From Candidatus Falkowbacteria bacterium RIFCSPLOWO2_02_FULL_45_15 (GTDB lineage Bacteria; Patescibacteriota; Patescibacteriia; Patescibacteriales; XYC2-FULL-47-12): a stretch of DNA of 33,517 nucleotides. Where the stretch lies: the NCBI GenBank assembly GCA_001777995.1, contig MFFV01000027.1:26419-59935 (forward strand). Direction: 5' to 3'. The first letter of the stretch is position 1; each line of letters starts with the position of its first letter. Position numbers and translations under genes: made by a program. Of the stretch, positions 24,668-32,446 are shown piece after piece. The notes under the pieces are model-generated. The model had not been told where the DNA came from. It made no database searches and was given only the letters and a program-made list of their open reading frames with translations.

Positions 24668-25489
24668 AACGCGTCCCCCGAATTTCCAGGAATTGCCGTT
24701 ACGACTAATAATGTAAACGCTGTCTTGATCTACGCGCCGGTTATTTTTAAGCCAACTCTCAATAGTTTCGCGGCTTAAATAAGTTGTCTGCGGCGTTATG
24801 AGTTGGTCAAAGGCAACATGGCGAAAAAAAGAAAATTCGCGCTTGGCTATCCAAAGGCAGTATTGATAAAGCGGCAACCTGCGCAGCCAAGTTAAGCGCG
24901 GCAGATAAAATAACAGCTTAGCGTATAAAAAAAATGGCACCGCCAGTGGTGTAGCTATTCCGTATTTTATCATCCACCAAGGCAGGCAACGGGACACTAT
25001 TTTGCGCAATGGGTCAACTAAACATATAATCACGCCGTTGCCTTCGCGCGCGTAAACCCAAATATGGAATTGGCCGCCCGGCTTAACATTACGAATAACG
25101 GCGGCAAATCCCGCCCGCGGCTCTTGCAAATGATGCAGCACGCCAATACAGTATACCACGTCAAAGCCATCACTTTGCCATTCAACCAAATCGGCTTTGA
25201 TGATTTGCCAATGCTTGAACGGCAAAGCCGCCAGATTTTTTTTGGCCGCCGCCACTGAATCGCCCAAGTCAACGCCGACCAACAGTGACGGCTGCCAATT
25301 AGCCATGTGCGTAAGCAAGCTGCCGTTGCCGCAGCCTAACTCTAACACTTTTTTTCCTTGAGCGTCATCTTTAGTTAAAGGCGTGAGCCAGTCAATAAAT
25401 TGCTCATGAGTATAAATTGATCCCGCCGGCAGATTATTCCATGATTGGGCAAAAGCGGCGGCGGTTGATTGGTCAGTGGTGAAGGTCAT
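24662..25489 (-). CDS. Class I SAM-dependent methyltransferase
   Basis: A 275-residue methyltransferase. KKVLELGCGNGSLL at 46-59 is SAM motif I, VGVDLGDSV holds the ribose-binding Asp, DVVYCIGVLHHLQEP is motif II and VKPGGQFHIWVYAREG motif III. The region after about 170 (MIKYGIATPLAVPFFLYAKLLFYL) is hydrophobic and may contact the membrane or fold as an extended cap. It lies 3 bp from the next methyltransferase gene upstream, making this one of three methyltransferase genes in a row. Substrate unknown. Confidence 0.83.
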   Translation of the reverse strand: MTFTTDQSTAAAFAQSWNNLPAGSIYTHEQFIDWLTPLTKDDAQGKKVLELGCGNGSLLTHMANWQPSLLVGVDLGDSVAAAKKNLAALPFKHWQIIKADLVEWQSDGFDVVYCIGVLHHLQEPRAGFAAVIRNVKPGGQFHIWVYAREGNGVIICLVDPLRKIVSRCLPWWMIKYGIATPLAVPFFLYAKLLFYLPRLTWLRRLPLYQYCLWIAKREFSFFRHVAFDQLITPQTTYLSRETIESWLKNNRRVDQDSVYIISRNGNSWKFGGRVK

Positions 25490-25492
25490 AAG

Positions 25493-26071
25493 TTACTTAA
25501 CGCAAATAAAATTAAATTCTACTTCATCAAAGCCTCCCACCCAATAGCACCAAATTCGGCTGCAAAATCCTTGATTCAAGTTAGCTAGAAAAGAAATTAT
25601 TGCATTAATCATCCGCAGAATAAAAATGCTGATTTTCCCGTAGCCCAAATATGGTAAGAGGTGAAAAAAGGCGAGCCAGTGCAAACGCATTTTGGCTAAT
25701 TTAAACTCCACGCCGTAAAAGCCGGAGCGAGTGAATTGCCGATTAAAATAAAGCGGAAAAGTAACGTCAAAACCGTGCGCGTGCTCGGCGTGCGTAAAGC
25801 CGCGGCTGAAATGCGGCACTTTAATTAACAATTTGCCGCCGGGCTTTAAAATACGATGCAATTCCTTCATTACGGCGAATGGCTTGTCTAAATGTTCTAA
25901 AATGTGCGAGGCCTCAATCAAATCAAAGGTATTATCCGCGAACGGGTAAGGAAATTTGTTTAAATCATGTCTGACGTCCGGCTCTGTCAGCGACTGCCAA
26001 TCTAAATTAACATAGCCGGCTTTTTTTTCTTCGCCGCAGCCTAAGTTTAATTTGGTTAAATTATTATCCAT
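25493..26071 (-). CDS. Small class I SAM-dependent methyltransferase
   Basis: A 192-residue protein of the 'predicted SAM-dependent methyltransferase' group that starts directly with KLNLGCGEEKKAGYVNLDW at 7-25. HDLNKFPYPFADNTFDLIEASHILEHL is the motif II region and HRILKPGGKLLIKVPHF motif III. HAEHAHGFDVTFPLYFNRQF is typical of this subgroup in glycan loci. It is short because there is no N-terminal extension before the Rossmann fold. The asparagine-synthase-like gene upstream is 7 bp away. Confidence 0.82.
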   Translation of the reverse strand: MDNNLTKLNLGCGEEKKAGYVNLDWQSLTEPDVRHDLNKFPYPFADNTFDLIEASHILEHLDKPFAVMKELHRILKPGGKLLIKVPHFSRGFTHAEHAHGFDVTFPLYFNRQFTRSGFYGVEFKLAKMRLHWLAFFHLLPYLGYGKISIFILRMINAIISFLANLNQGFCSRIWCYWVGGFDEVEFNFICVK

Positions 26072-26078
26072 ATTATTT

Positions 26079-27965
26079 TTATTTTAACCACCTTTTCTGC
26101 CACAACTGAAAACAAAGTAATGTCCAAAGCGGCTTTCTATTATCCGCCCGGCGCTCAATATGGTCTTTGACTAATTTAGAAACAAAAACGGAATTAAACA
26201 AACCTTGTCGCCGTAGATAACCTTCCGATAATAATTCATCCAGCAGCGGCCGCAAATCTGCCGTTAGCCATTGCGCCAGCGGAATGCCAAAACCTTTTTT
26301 TGGACGGCGCACAATTTGGGGCGGCAATTTATCTTGCATTAATTTCTTTAAAATAAACTTGGTCGTCAGCCCCCTGATTTTCAAATTAAGCGGCAGGCTA
26401 TTAACAAGATCAACAACTTGAAAATCCAAAAAAGGCGCCCGCACCTCCAGCGCGTTGCCCATGCTCGCGCGGTCAACTTTTACCAGTATATCATCCATTA
26501 GATATGTTCTCAAATAAGCATAAATCAACTTATTCCAGTCGGGCTGCTGCCTGACGTTTGCCTCATAAGCATCCAGCTCTTCGTATTCGTTAACTGCTTG
26601 CAGTTCGCGCCAAACTTCGGGGGCGAAAAGCTGCGCGCGTTGCTCGCGGCTAAAAGAGCCAAGCCAACTTGCGTGGCGCCGCAGGATGTTTTTTTCTCCG
26701 TCACCGGCAATAAATTTTTTTAGTTTAAAATCAAAACTGATATTTTTAAAAGAAACAGGCCAATTGAGCGCAATTGCTTCAATTATTTTCTGCCTGATAA
26801 ATATGGGAATTTTTTCGTAAATTGCCGCGAATTTTTCAGCCGGAAAAGTATCATAGCCGCAAAATAATTCGTCGCCGCCGTCCCCGCCCAAAGCTACCGT
26901 TACTCTTTCTTTGGTAAATTCAGACAATAAATAGGTCGGCAGTATTGAAGCGTCCCCGAGCGGCTCATCCAATAAATCAGCGATGCGCGGGATTAAATCC
27001 AAAGAATCTTTAGCGCTTAATATTTTTTCATAATGCTCGGTGCCTAAATGTTTGGCGGCTAAGCGGGCGTATTTTGATTCGTCAAAGCTGTCTTCTTTAA
27101 AGCCGATAGAAAAAGTTTTTATTGGCTTGACGCTGTTTTGTTGCGCGTAGTAAGCAATGGCTGAACTGTCAATGCCGCCGCTTAAAAAAATTCCTAACGG
27201 CACGTCGCTCACTAATCTTGTTCTAACTGCTTCATTTAGCCGCTTATCTAATTCATTAATGACTTCTTCAATTCGTAATTCGTAATTCGTAATTCGTAAT
27301 TCAAAAATTATGTCCCAAAATTTTGTTTTAACAACTTTTCGACCGTCATAAGATAAATAATGCCCCGGCTCTAATTTATAAATGCCTTTGAAAATTGAGT
27401 GCGGCGTCGGCACATACTCATAAAGCAAGTATTTATTTAATGATTCTAAGTTAATCTCCCGCCGGCAATCAGGATGTTGCAGTAATGCCTTTAACTCCGA
27501 GCCAAAAATTAAAGTAGTGCCAAAAATTCCCCAATACAGCGGCTTTTTGCCTAAGCGGTCGCGCGCTAAAATAAGCTTATCTTGGCGCGCATCATATAAA
27601 GCGATAGCGAACATGCCGTTTAATTTTTTGAATGCCTCAACGCCAATGGCAGCGTATAAATTAATAATGACTTCGGTGTCGGAATTACCCCTGAATTTAT
27701 ATCCTTGGTTAACAAGTTCCAGTCTTAATTCCTGAAAATTATAAATTTCGCCGTTAAAAACCAGCCAGATGTCTTGGCTGTCGTTAGTCATGGGCTGATG
27801 CCCGGCGGGAGATAAATCAATAATAGCGAGCCGCCGGTGCCCCAAACCGATTGGGCCGTCTAAATAAAAACCTTCGTCATCGGGTCCGCGATGGCGAAGC
27901 GCGTTTGTCATCTTTGCTAAAATTTCCTGATTGCCACTACCAAAATAACCGGCGATGCCGCACAT
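26079..27965 (-). CDS. asnB: Glutamine-dependent asparagine synthase-like amidotransferase
   Basis: A 628-residue AsnB family protein with both domains complete. The N-terminal class II glutaminase begins MCGIAGYFG with nucleophile Cys2, then RHRGPDDEGF, RLAIIDLS and NGEIYN at 71-76. The C-terminal ATP-dependent synthetase has LSGGIDSSAIA at 261-271 and LGGDGGDELFCGYD near 355. Asparagine synthesis is possible, but AsnB-like enzymes inside surface-glycan loci often amidate carboxyl groups of sugars such as uronic acids, and that is the contextual inference here. Residues 222-232 (ELRITNYELRI), in the inter-domain region, are encoded by a 7-bp tandem repeat and are probably a recent insertion that the fold tolerates. 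Confidence 0.88.
   Translation of the reverse strand: MCGIAGYFGSGNQEILAKMTNALRHRGPDDEGFYLDGPIGLGHRRLAIIDLSPAGHQPMTNDSQDIWLVFNGEIYNFQELRLELVNQGYKFRGNSDTEVIINLYAAIGVEAFKKLNGMFAIALYDARQDKLILARDRLGKKPLYWGIFGTTLIFGSELKALLQHPDCRREINLESLNKYLLYEYVPTPHSIFKGIYKLEPGHYLSYDGRKVVKTKFWDIIFELRITNYELRIEEVINELDKRLNEAVRTRLVSDVPLGIFLSGGIDSSAIAYYAQQNSVKPIKTFSIGFKEDSFDESKYARLAAKHLGTEHYEKILSAKDSLDLIPRIADLLDEPLGDASILPTYLLSEFTKERVTVALGGDGGDELFCGYDTFPAEKFAAIYEKIPIFIRQKIIEAIALNWPVSFKNISFDFKLKKFIAGDGEKNILRRHASWLGSFSREQRAQLFAPEVWRELQAVNEYEELDAYEANVRQQPDWNKLIYAYLRTYLMDDILVKVDRASMGNALEVRAPFLDFQVVDLVNSLPLNLKIRGLTTKFILKKLMQDKLPPQIVRRPKKGFGIPLAQWLTADLRPLLDELLSEGYLRRQGLFNSVFVSKLVKDHIERRADNRKPLWTLLCFQLWQKRWLK
27270..27302. repeat. 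AATTCGT heptanucleotide tandem array inside asnB-like gene
   Basis: Four exact AATTCGT units, 27270-27297, plus a partial AATTC, without mismatch. In the leftward gene three units (21 bp) encode the heptapeptide ELRITNY, giving ELRITNYELRI between the glutaminase and synthetase domains. A change of three units keeps frame; a change of one or two would break it. Confidence 0.95.
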
Positions 27966-27974
27966 ATTAATCTC

Positions 27975-29660
27975 TTAATTAACTTTATATATTTCCACAA
28001 ACGGCCCTGTTTTTTCAACCTGCCGCAAGTCAGCGTAAGGATGAAGCATGTTGTTGGCGATGTCGGCTGCGTCTGCCGGCGCCGGTAAAGGATAGTATGC
28101 CTGCAGTAAATTCATGTTCAGCACGGCTGCGTTGCGCCTAAAAACTGCGCGCTCCTCATTATTCCAAAAAGAAATAACGGCGTACTGAAAATCCGGCAAA
28201 ATATCTTTAAAACTATCGATGCCGCCGAACCCTTGCGCCGTGACAACAAAATAGCGCGGCTGGGGCAAATCTATCTGGTCAGCGGCAATGATAAACCGCC
28301 GCTCGACCGTGTCTTTTTTAGGGCTCAAACCCTTAAGATAGAGCGCTGCCGCTTTATTTTCCGGCAAATCAAGATAAGGGTTGCCTGATAGTATCACCGT
28401 ATCAGCGGGAACATTATTAAAAATCCATTGCCGCGCCAAGAGCAAAGTATTCGGCTTAAGTATATTTTTTGTCCATACTAGCGGCAGATACATTATTATC
28501 ACTATCACCACTAAATACCATAATAAACGTTGCCATGATTTTGCCAATCTATCCGCCAGCCAAACTAGGAAATAACTCACTGGCAAAATCAAAAAAGGAA
28601 TGGTCGCAATGATAAAGCGCGGCTCCGAATGGATTGAATAGGAAATAGAAATCACCCACGCCAAAATGAAAGCGATAAAACCAAGGCAAAGCGCTGGGTA
28701 TTTTTTATAAAATAAAATTAAAGCTGGCATGGCTGCTACCGCTAACAAGGCGTCATAATTAAATAATACTTTGCCGTAAAAAGCGATGTTGCTCCATAGG
28801 GTCCAGTCGCGGTTTACGCTTTCAATGCCGGGTTGCTGGAGATAAATAAGAAATCCGGTGGGGTTAAGATAATACCAAAACCCAAGCCAAACTACCAGAT
28901 AAAATTGTAAATAAATAAACTGGCGATACCTACTCCACCACCCCCTACCAAAGCTTATAAAATCCCTCAAATTATATTTATAAAAATATAAAATTAAAAA
29001 AACTAAGTAAATTAAAGCGCTCGCTAAATGTACCCCCAGCGCCAGAGCGGTGACTAGGCTGATAAAAAAATAGTCCTTCGCTTGGGGTTTATCTTTGGTG
29101 AAAAAAACATAATAAACATAGACGGCTGTCAATAACAACAAAATCTGCAAAGCCCAGGCGCGGGCAAAATGCGTTACCTGAAAAAACATTAAATTAAAAG
29201 AGAGTAAAAAACTCGCCAGTATGGCTACTTTTTTATTTACAAAAATGCGGTTCGCTAATTTGTACATTAGGTAACCGGCCGCCGTGGCGAATAAAGCGGT
29301 AATAAGCCGCGCGAACGGCAAAAAGTAGCCGTAATCCAAAATCACAAATTTTTTTAATTCCGTAAAATCAGCGAATAACCCGGAAAACTTCAAAAACAAA
29401 ACCAGCGCGGCGTAAAACGGCAACTGCGCGTAAGCGGTTACCGGCAGATGATAAAACGATTGGTAATTGGGACGCAAACTTTGGTCGTTCATCATTTTAA
29501 AAATCGCACCCATGGTCGTTACTTCGTCGCCAACGGTATTTTTAAGGGGGAAGCTATAAAATAGACCAGGAAGATGCAACAAAAATGCAATTGCCAATAT
29601 AGCAATCAAAGCCGTATGATAATTTATGTATTTAGCAACGTATTGACGAATAGCAAACAT
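27975..29660 (-). CDS. PMT-like (GT39-type) membrane glycosyltransferase
   Basis: About 561 residues with roughly 11-12 hydrophobic helices. The first extracytoplasmic loop holds NTVGDEVTTMG (Asp45, Glu46), the D-E pair of PMT/ArnT GT-C enzymes, and THFARAWALQ matches the region after helix 4. It probably transfers a polyprenyl-phosphate-linked sugar outside the membrane. An upstream in-frame ATG at 29717 would add a basic 19-residue segment overlapping the GT2 gene by 53 bp. ATG 29658-29660, 4 bases after that gene's stop, is preferred. Together with the GT2, YdjC-type deacetylase and second GT2 genes upstream it forms a compact module. Confidence 0.8.
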   Translation of the reverse strand: MFAIRQYVAKYINYHTALIAILAIAFLLHLPGLFYSFPLKNTVGDEVTTMGAIFKMMNDQSLRPNYQSFYHLPVTAYAQLPFYAALVLFLKFSGLFADFTELKKFVILDYGYFLPFARLITALFATAAGYLMYKLANRIFVNKKVAILASFLLSFNLMFFQVTHFARAWALQILLLLTAVYVYYVFFTKDKPQAKDYFFISLVTALALGVHLASALIYLVFLILYFYKYNLRDFISFGRGWWSRYRQFIYLQFYLVVWLGFWYYLNPTGFLIYLQQPGIESVNRDWTLWSNIAFYGKVLFNYDALLAVAAMPALILFYKKYPALCLGFIAFILAWVISISYSIHSEPRFIIATIPFLILPVSYFLVWLADRLAKSWQRLLWYLVVIVIIMYLPLVWTKNILKPNTLLLARQWIFNNVPADTVILSGNPYLDLPENKAAALYLKGLSPKKDTVERRFIIAADQIDLPQPRYFVVTAQGFGGIDSFKDILPDFQYAVISFWNNEERAVFRRNAAVLNMNLLQAYYPLPAPADAADIANNMLHPYADLRQVEKTGPFVEIYKVN

Positions 29661-29664
29661 TATT

Positions 29665-30660
29665 CTAAAAATTAATTTTAGCTTTAATTTGATATGGCTT
29701 TTTATCCTGCGCTTCATAGTACACGCGCATAATCATTTCGGCGATAATACCTAAAACAACTAACTGAATGCCAATAATGAGCAAAAGCGCGGAAAATGTC
29801 GGCAGAGGCGTCGCTACCAAATCGCGGATATGAAAGAGTTTAAGCGCGACTGAAGCGATGCCGGCAACTAGACCGAGAAAAAAAGAGATGAAGCCAATAC
29901 CGCCAAAAAAATGCATCGGGCGATTAATATACTTTGATAAAAAAATAATCACGACTAAATCTAACAGCACTTTAAAGGTGCGCGATATCCCGTAGTGTGT
30001 TTGTCCGCTGCCGCGCGGGCGATGGTTAACCACAATTTCTTCTACTCTGCCGCCGTGCCAAGCCGCGTACGCCGCGATAAAACGATGCATTTCGCCATAT
30101 AAGCTAACTCCCTGGATTACGCCCCGGCGATACGCTTTCATAGTACAACCGTAATCGTGGATTTTAACGCCAGTAATAAGACCGATTAACCAGTTAGCGA
30201 TTTTAGAAGGAATGACGCGGGAAAATAATTTATCCCGGCGATGCTTGCGCCAACCGGAAACTACGCTCGCTCCCGCCGCAATTTTTTCTAAAAAATGAGA
30301 GATGTCGCGCGAGTCATTTTGTCCATCGGCATCCATGGGTATAATGACCGCACCCTGGGCGGCGCTGATTCCCGCCGACAGTGCCGCGGTTTGGCCAAAA
30401 TTATGCTTAAAAACAATCACTTTGAACGACGGGTCAAACGATGATAATTTCTTTAAAATTTCAAGGCTGCTGTCTTGAGAACCGTCTTCAACACAAATTA
30501 TTTCGTAGCTTTTTCCTAACGCATTTAAAACATCTTTAGTCTCTTGGTATAATAAGTTAATATTTTCAGCTTCATTATGTATCGGCAAGATAATGGAAAT
30601 ATCTATCGCGCTGTCGGTTTGTTCATCTGCAAGATAATTTTTGGATGATAATTTATCCAT
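29665..30660 (-). CDS. Membrane-anchored GT2 (GtrB/ArnC/FlmF2-like polyprenyl-phosphate glycosyltransferase)
   Basis: A 331-residue protein. The cytoplasmic GT-A domain shows IILPIHNEAENI at 23-34, VEDGSQDSS at 57-65, FKHNFGQTAALSAG and MDADGQND at 109-116. Two C-terminal hydrophobic helices (PMHFFGGIGFISFFLGLVAG and ALLLIIGIQLVVLGIIAEMI) follow, ending near YEAQDKKPYQI. This is the layout of GtrB, ArnC and FlmF2, which load a sugar onto undecaprenyl phosphate. It overlaps the deacetylase gene upstream by 8 bp, so the two are translationally coupled. Confidence 0.88.
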   Translation of the reverse strand: MDKLSSKNYLADEQTDSAIDISIILPIHNEAENINLLYQETKDVLNALGKSYEIICVEDGSQDSSLEILKKLSSFDPSFKVIVFKHNFGQTAALSAGISAAQGAVIIPMDADGQNDSRDISHFLEKIAAGASVVSGWRKHRRDKLFSRVIPSKIANWLIGLITGVKIHDYGCTMKAYRRGVIQGVSLYGEMHRFIAAYAAWHGGRVEEIVVNHRPRGSGQTHYGISRTFKVLLDLVVIIFLSKYINRPMHFFGGIGFISFFLGLVAGIASVALKLFHIRDLVATPLPTFSALLLIIGIQLVVLGIIAEMIMRVYYEAQDKKPYQIKAKINF

Positions 30661-31423
30661 GGTGGTGATTTTTTAATAGCTCAAACTCTTGCTGCCAATG
30701 ATAATTGCCCCAATGTTGGTATTTTTTTCTTAATGCTTCGTCCTCAATGCCCGGATGGCATCCCAGTTCAACCGTTGCGTTAGGATATTGGTTAGCGATA
30801 TGATTGGCATATTCTAGGTAGCTTTTATCTAAATTGCCAGCGTTCACAACGCCTACGAAAAAATCGTTAATTTGCAGGCCGGCTGTTTTTATTTTAATTT
30901 TAGCCGACCTTGACAGCCAGCGCAGAAACAATAGTTGAAACTTTCTAAATAACTTACCGCCCCCAAAATTAATCGGTTCGTTCACGGTTCGAATATAGGC
31001 GATGTTATATTCTTGGGCAAGCTTAATGACAATATTTGTAATACTTGGCAGTAAATGTAAATGTTGATGGCTATTAATAAATTGGGGCTTAATTCCACTA
31101 GCAATAATTTTATCTAACTGGACCCTTGCTTCTTGTTCTATCTCCATCAACTTGATTAATCCTAATATATACTTAATAACAAATAATTTATAATTGCCGG
31201 GCAACTTTACGCCGCTTAGAGATTTTTCTTCCACCCAAACTAAATGCGCTCCGATATTTAAATTGCTGACTGCTCCGGATTTTATTTTGGAAACCGCGTC
31301 GTCAAAAGCAGCGCCGTTAGCCATTAAAGCTGCTCCGTTAATTTTACCTGCTGTTAATAAATAGATAATCCCGTCGTTAACGCAAGTAGCAAGACCAAAG
31401 TCATCAGCAATTATTTTTAACAT
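30653..31423 (-). CDS. YdjC/ChbG family carbohydrate deacetylase
   Basis: A 256-residue metal-dependent deacetylase. MLKIIADDFGLATCVNDGI at the N-terminus supplies the catalytic and metal Asp residues (Asp7, Asp8). His60 in NIGAHLVW and the NSHQHLHLLPS cluster at 117-127 give metal ligands, and VELGCHPGIED is the conserved C-terminal histidine motif. An upstream in-frame ATG (31486) would add 21 residues overlapping the next gene; ATG 31421-31423 starts exactly at the family's usual N-terminus. Family members remove acetyl groups from N-acetylated sugars. NaxD of Francisella, for example, acts on undecaprenyl-phosphate-GalNAc. Position between two polyprenyl-phosphate GT2 genes points to a lipid-linked N-acetylhexosamine substrate. 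Confidence 0.86.
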   Translation of the reverse strand: MLKIIADDFGLATCVNDGIIYLLTAGKINGAALMANGAAFDDAVSKIKSGAVSNLNIGAHLVWVEEKSLSGVKLPGNYKLFVIKYILGLIKLMEIEQEARVQLDKIIASGIKPQFINSHQHLHLLPSITNIVIKLAQEYNIAYIRTVNEPINFGGGKLFRKFQLLFLRWLSRSAKIKIKTAGLQINDFFVGVVNAGNLDKSYLEYANHIANQYPNATVELGCHPGIEDEALRKKYQHWGNYHWQQEFELLKNHHHG

Positions 31424-31436
31424 ACCATTGACGATT

Positions 31437-32423
31437 TTAAAAGTTGTGTATGCCGTAGAGGCTGCGCTCTGCCTGCCCTCGTTCAATATTCATAGTCTCG
31501 GATATTATATATAAAGGGCGGCCTTTGATTTCATAAAACATTTTATAGAGATATTCTCCGATTACGCCCAGAACTATTAATTGAATGCTGCCTAAAAATA
31601 AAACTAATACCACCAGTGTCGCCCAGCCGGCAATGAGCGGGTTGGGGCGAGTATAATGGTCCCAAATTACATAAGCTGCAAAAAAGATGCTGGCCACTAA
31701 AACCAACAACCCCGCCCAAAAAGCGAGCCGCAACGGGGCGGCAGAAAAAGAGGTTACCCCGCTCAAAACTAAGCTGGTTAACCTTTTGAAAGTATATTTT
31801 GCTTCGCCGGCTTGCCTGGCTTGCACCGCGTAGGGAATATAATATTTCTTAAAACCGACCCATTGCACTATCCCCCTTAAAAATCTTTCTTTTTCCGGCA
31901 ATTGCTTTAAAACGGCGACCACCTGCCGGTTATATAAAGCAAAGTCGGAAGAATTTTTAAATTGCAGGCCGGACATGGCGCTTAACGCCCGATAGATTGT
32001 CTTACCGATTATCTCCCGCAACCAAGAATTCTGCTGGTTTGACGTCCGCTCGCCGATCACGATGTCGAAGCCGGCTTGGGCGTGTTTAATAAATTCAGGA
32101 ATTAAGGACGGCGGGTGCTGCAAATCTCCATCCATGGTGACGACCACCTCTCCTTGGGCAAAATCAATCCCGGCGTTAAAAGCCGCCTGATGGCCAAAGT
32201 TTCTGGAAAACTTTAAAACTTTAAAGCGGCTGTCTCTGGCGGCCGCTTCTTTTAATAATAACGGCGTCCGGTCGTTAGAGCCATCGTCAACCAAAATAAT
32301 TTCGTAGCTTTGCCCTAAGGAGTCGCAAACCGCGCCCAACTCCGGCAATAATTTAGGCACGACTTCTTCTTCGTTGAAAAGAGGAATAACTATTGATAAA
32401 TATGGATTGCTTATTTCGTTCAT
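31437..32423 (-). CDS. Membrane-anchored GT2 (GtrB/ArnC-like polyprenyl-phosphate glycosyltransferase)
   Basis: A 328-residue protein. IVIPLFNEEEVV at 11-22, LVDDGSNDRT at 44-53, FSRNFGHQAAFNAG and TMDGDLQHPP at 96-105 mark the GT-A site. KNSSDFALYNRQV and ERFLRGIVQWVGF are close to bactoprenol glucosyltransferase GtrB and related proteins. Two C-terminal membrane helices lie near residues 225-250 and 260-295. It presumably charges polyprenyl phosphate with a sugar different from that used by its paralog at 29665-30660; the two differ widely outside the motifs. It lies 13 bp before the deacetylase gene. Confidence 0.88.
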   Translation of the reverse strand: MNEISNPYLSIVIPLFNEEEVVPKLLPELGAVCDSLGQSYEIILVDDGSNDRTPLLLKEAAARDSRFKVLKFSRNFGHQAAFNAGIDFAQGEVVVTMDGDLQHPPSLIPEFIKHAQAGFDIVIGERTSNQQNSWLREIIGKTIYRALSAMSGLQFKNSSDFALYNRQVVAVLKQLPEKERFLRGIVQWVGFKKYYIPYAVQARQAGEAKYTFKRLTSLVLSGVTSFSAAPLRLAFWAGLLVLVASIFFAAYVIWDHYTRPNPLIAGWATLVVLVLFLGSIQLIVLGVIGEYLYKMFYEIKGRPLYIISETMNIERGQAERSLYGIHNF

Positions 32424-32446
32424 TTGGTAATTGTTATAAATAAAAC

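Noticed and set aside
29661..29717. Longer N-terminus of the PMT-like protein (19 extra residues)
   Set aside because: The extension overlaps the conserved C-terminal tail of the GT2 gene; an ATG directly after that stop fits operon spacing better.
31424..31486. Longer N-terminus of the YdjC-type deacetylase (21 extra residues)
   Set aside because: The family begins at MLKIIADDFG, and the extension overlaps the upstream GT2 gene.
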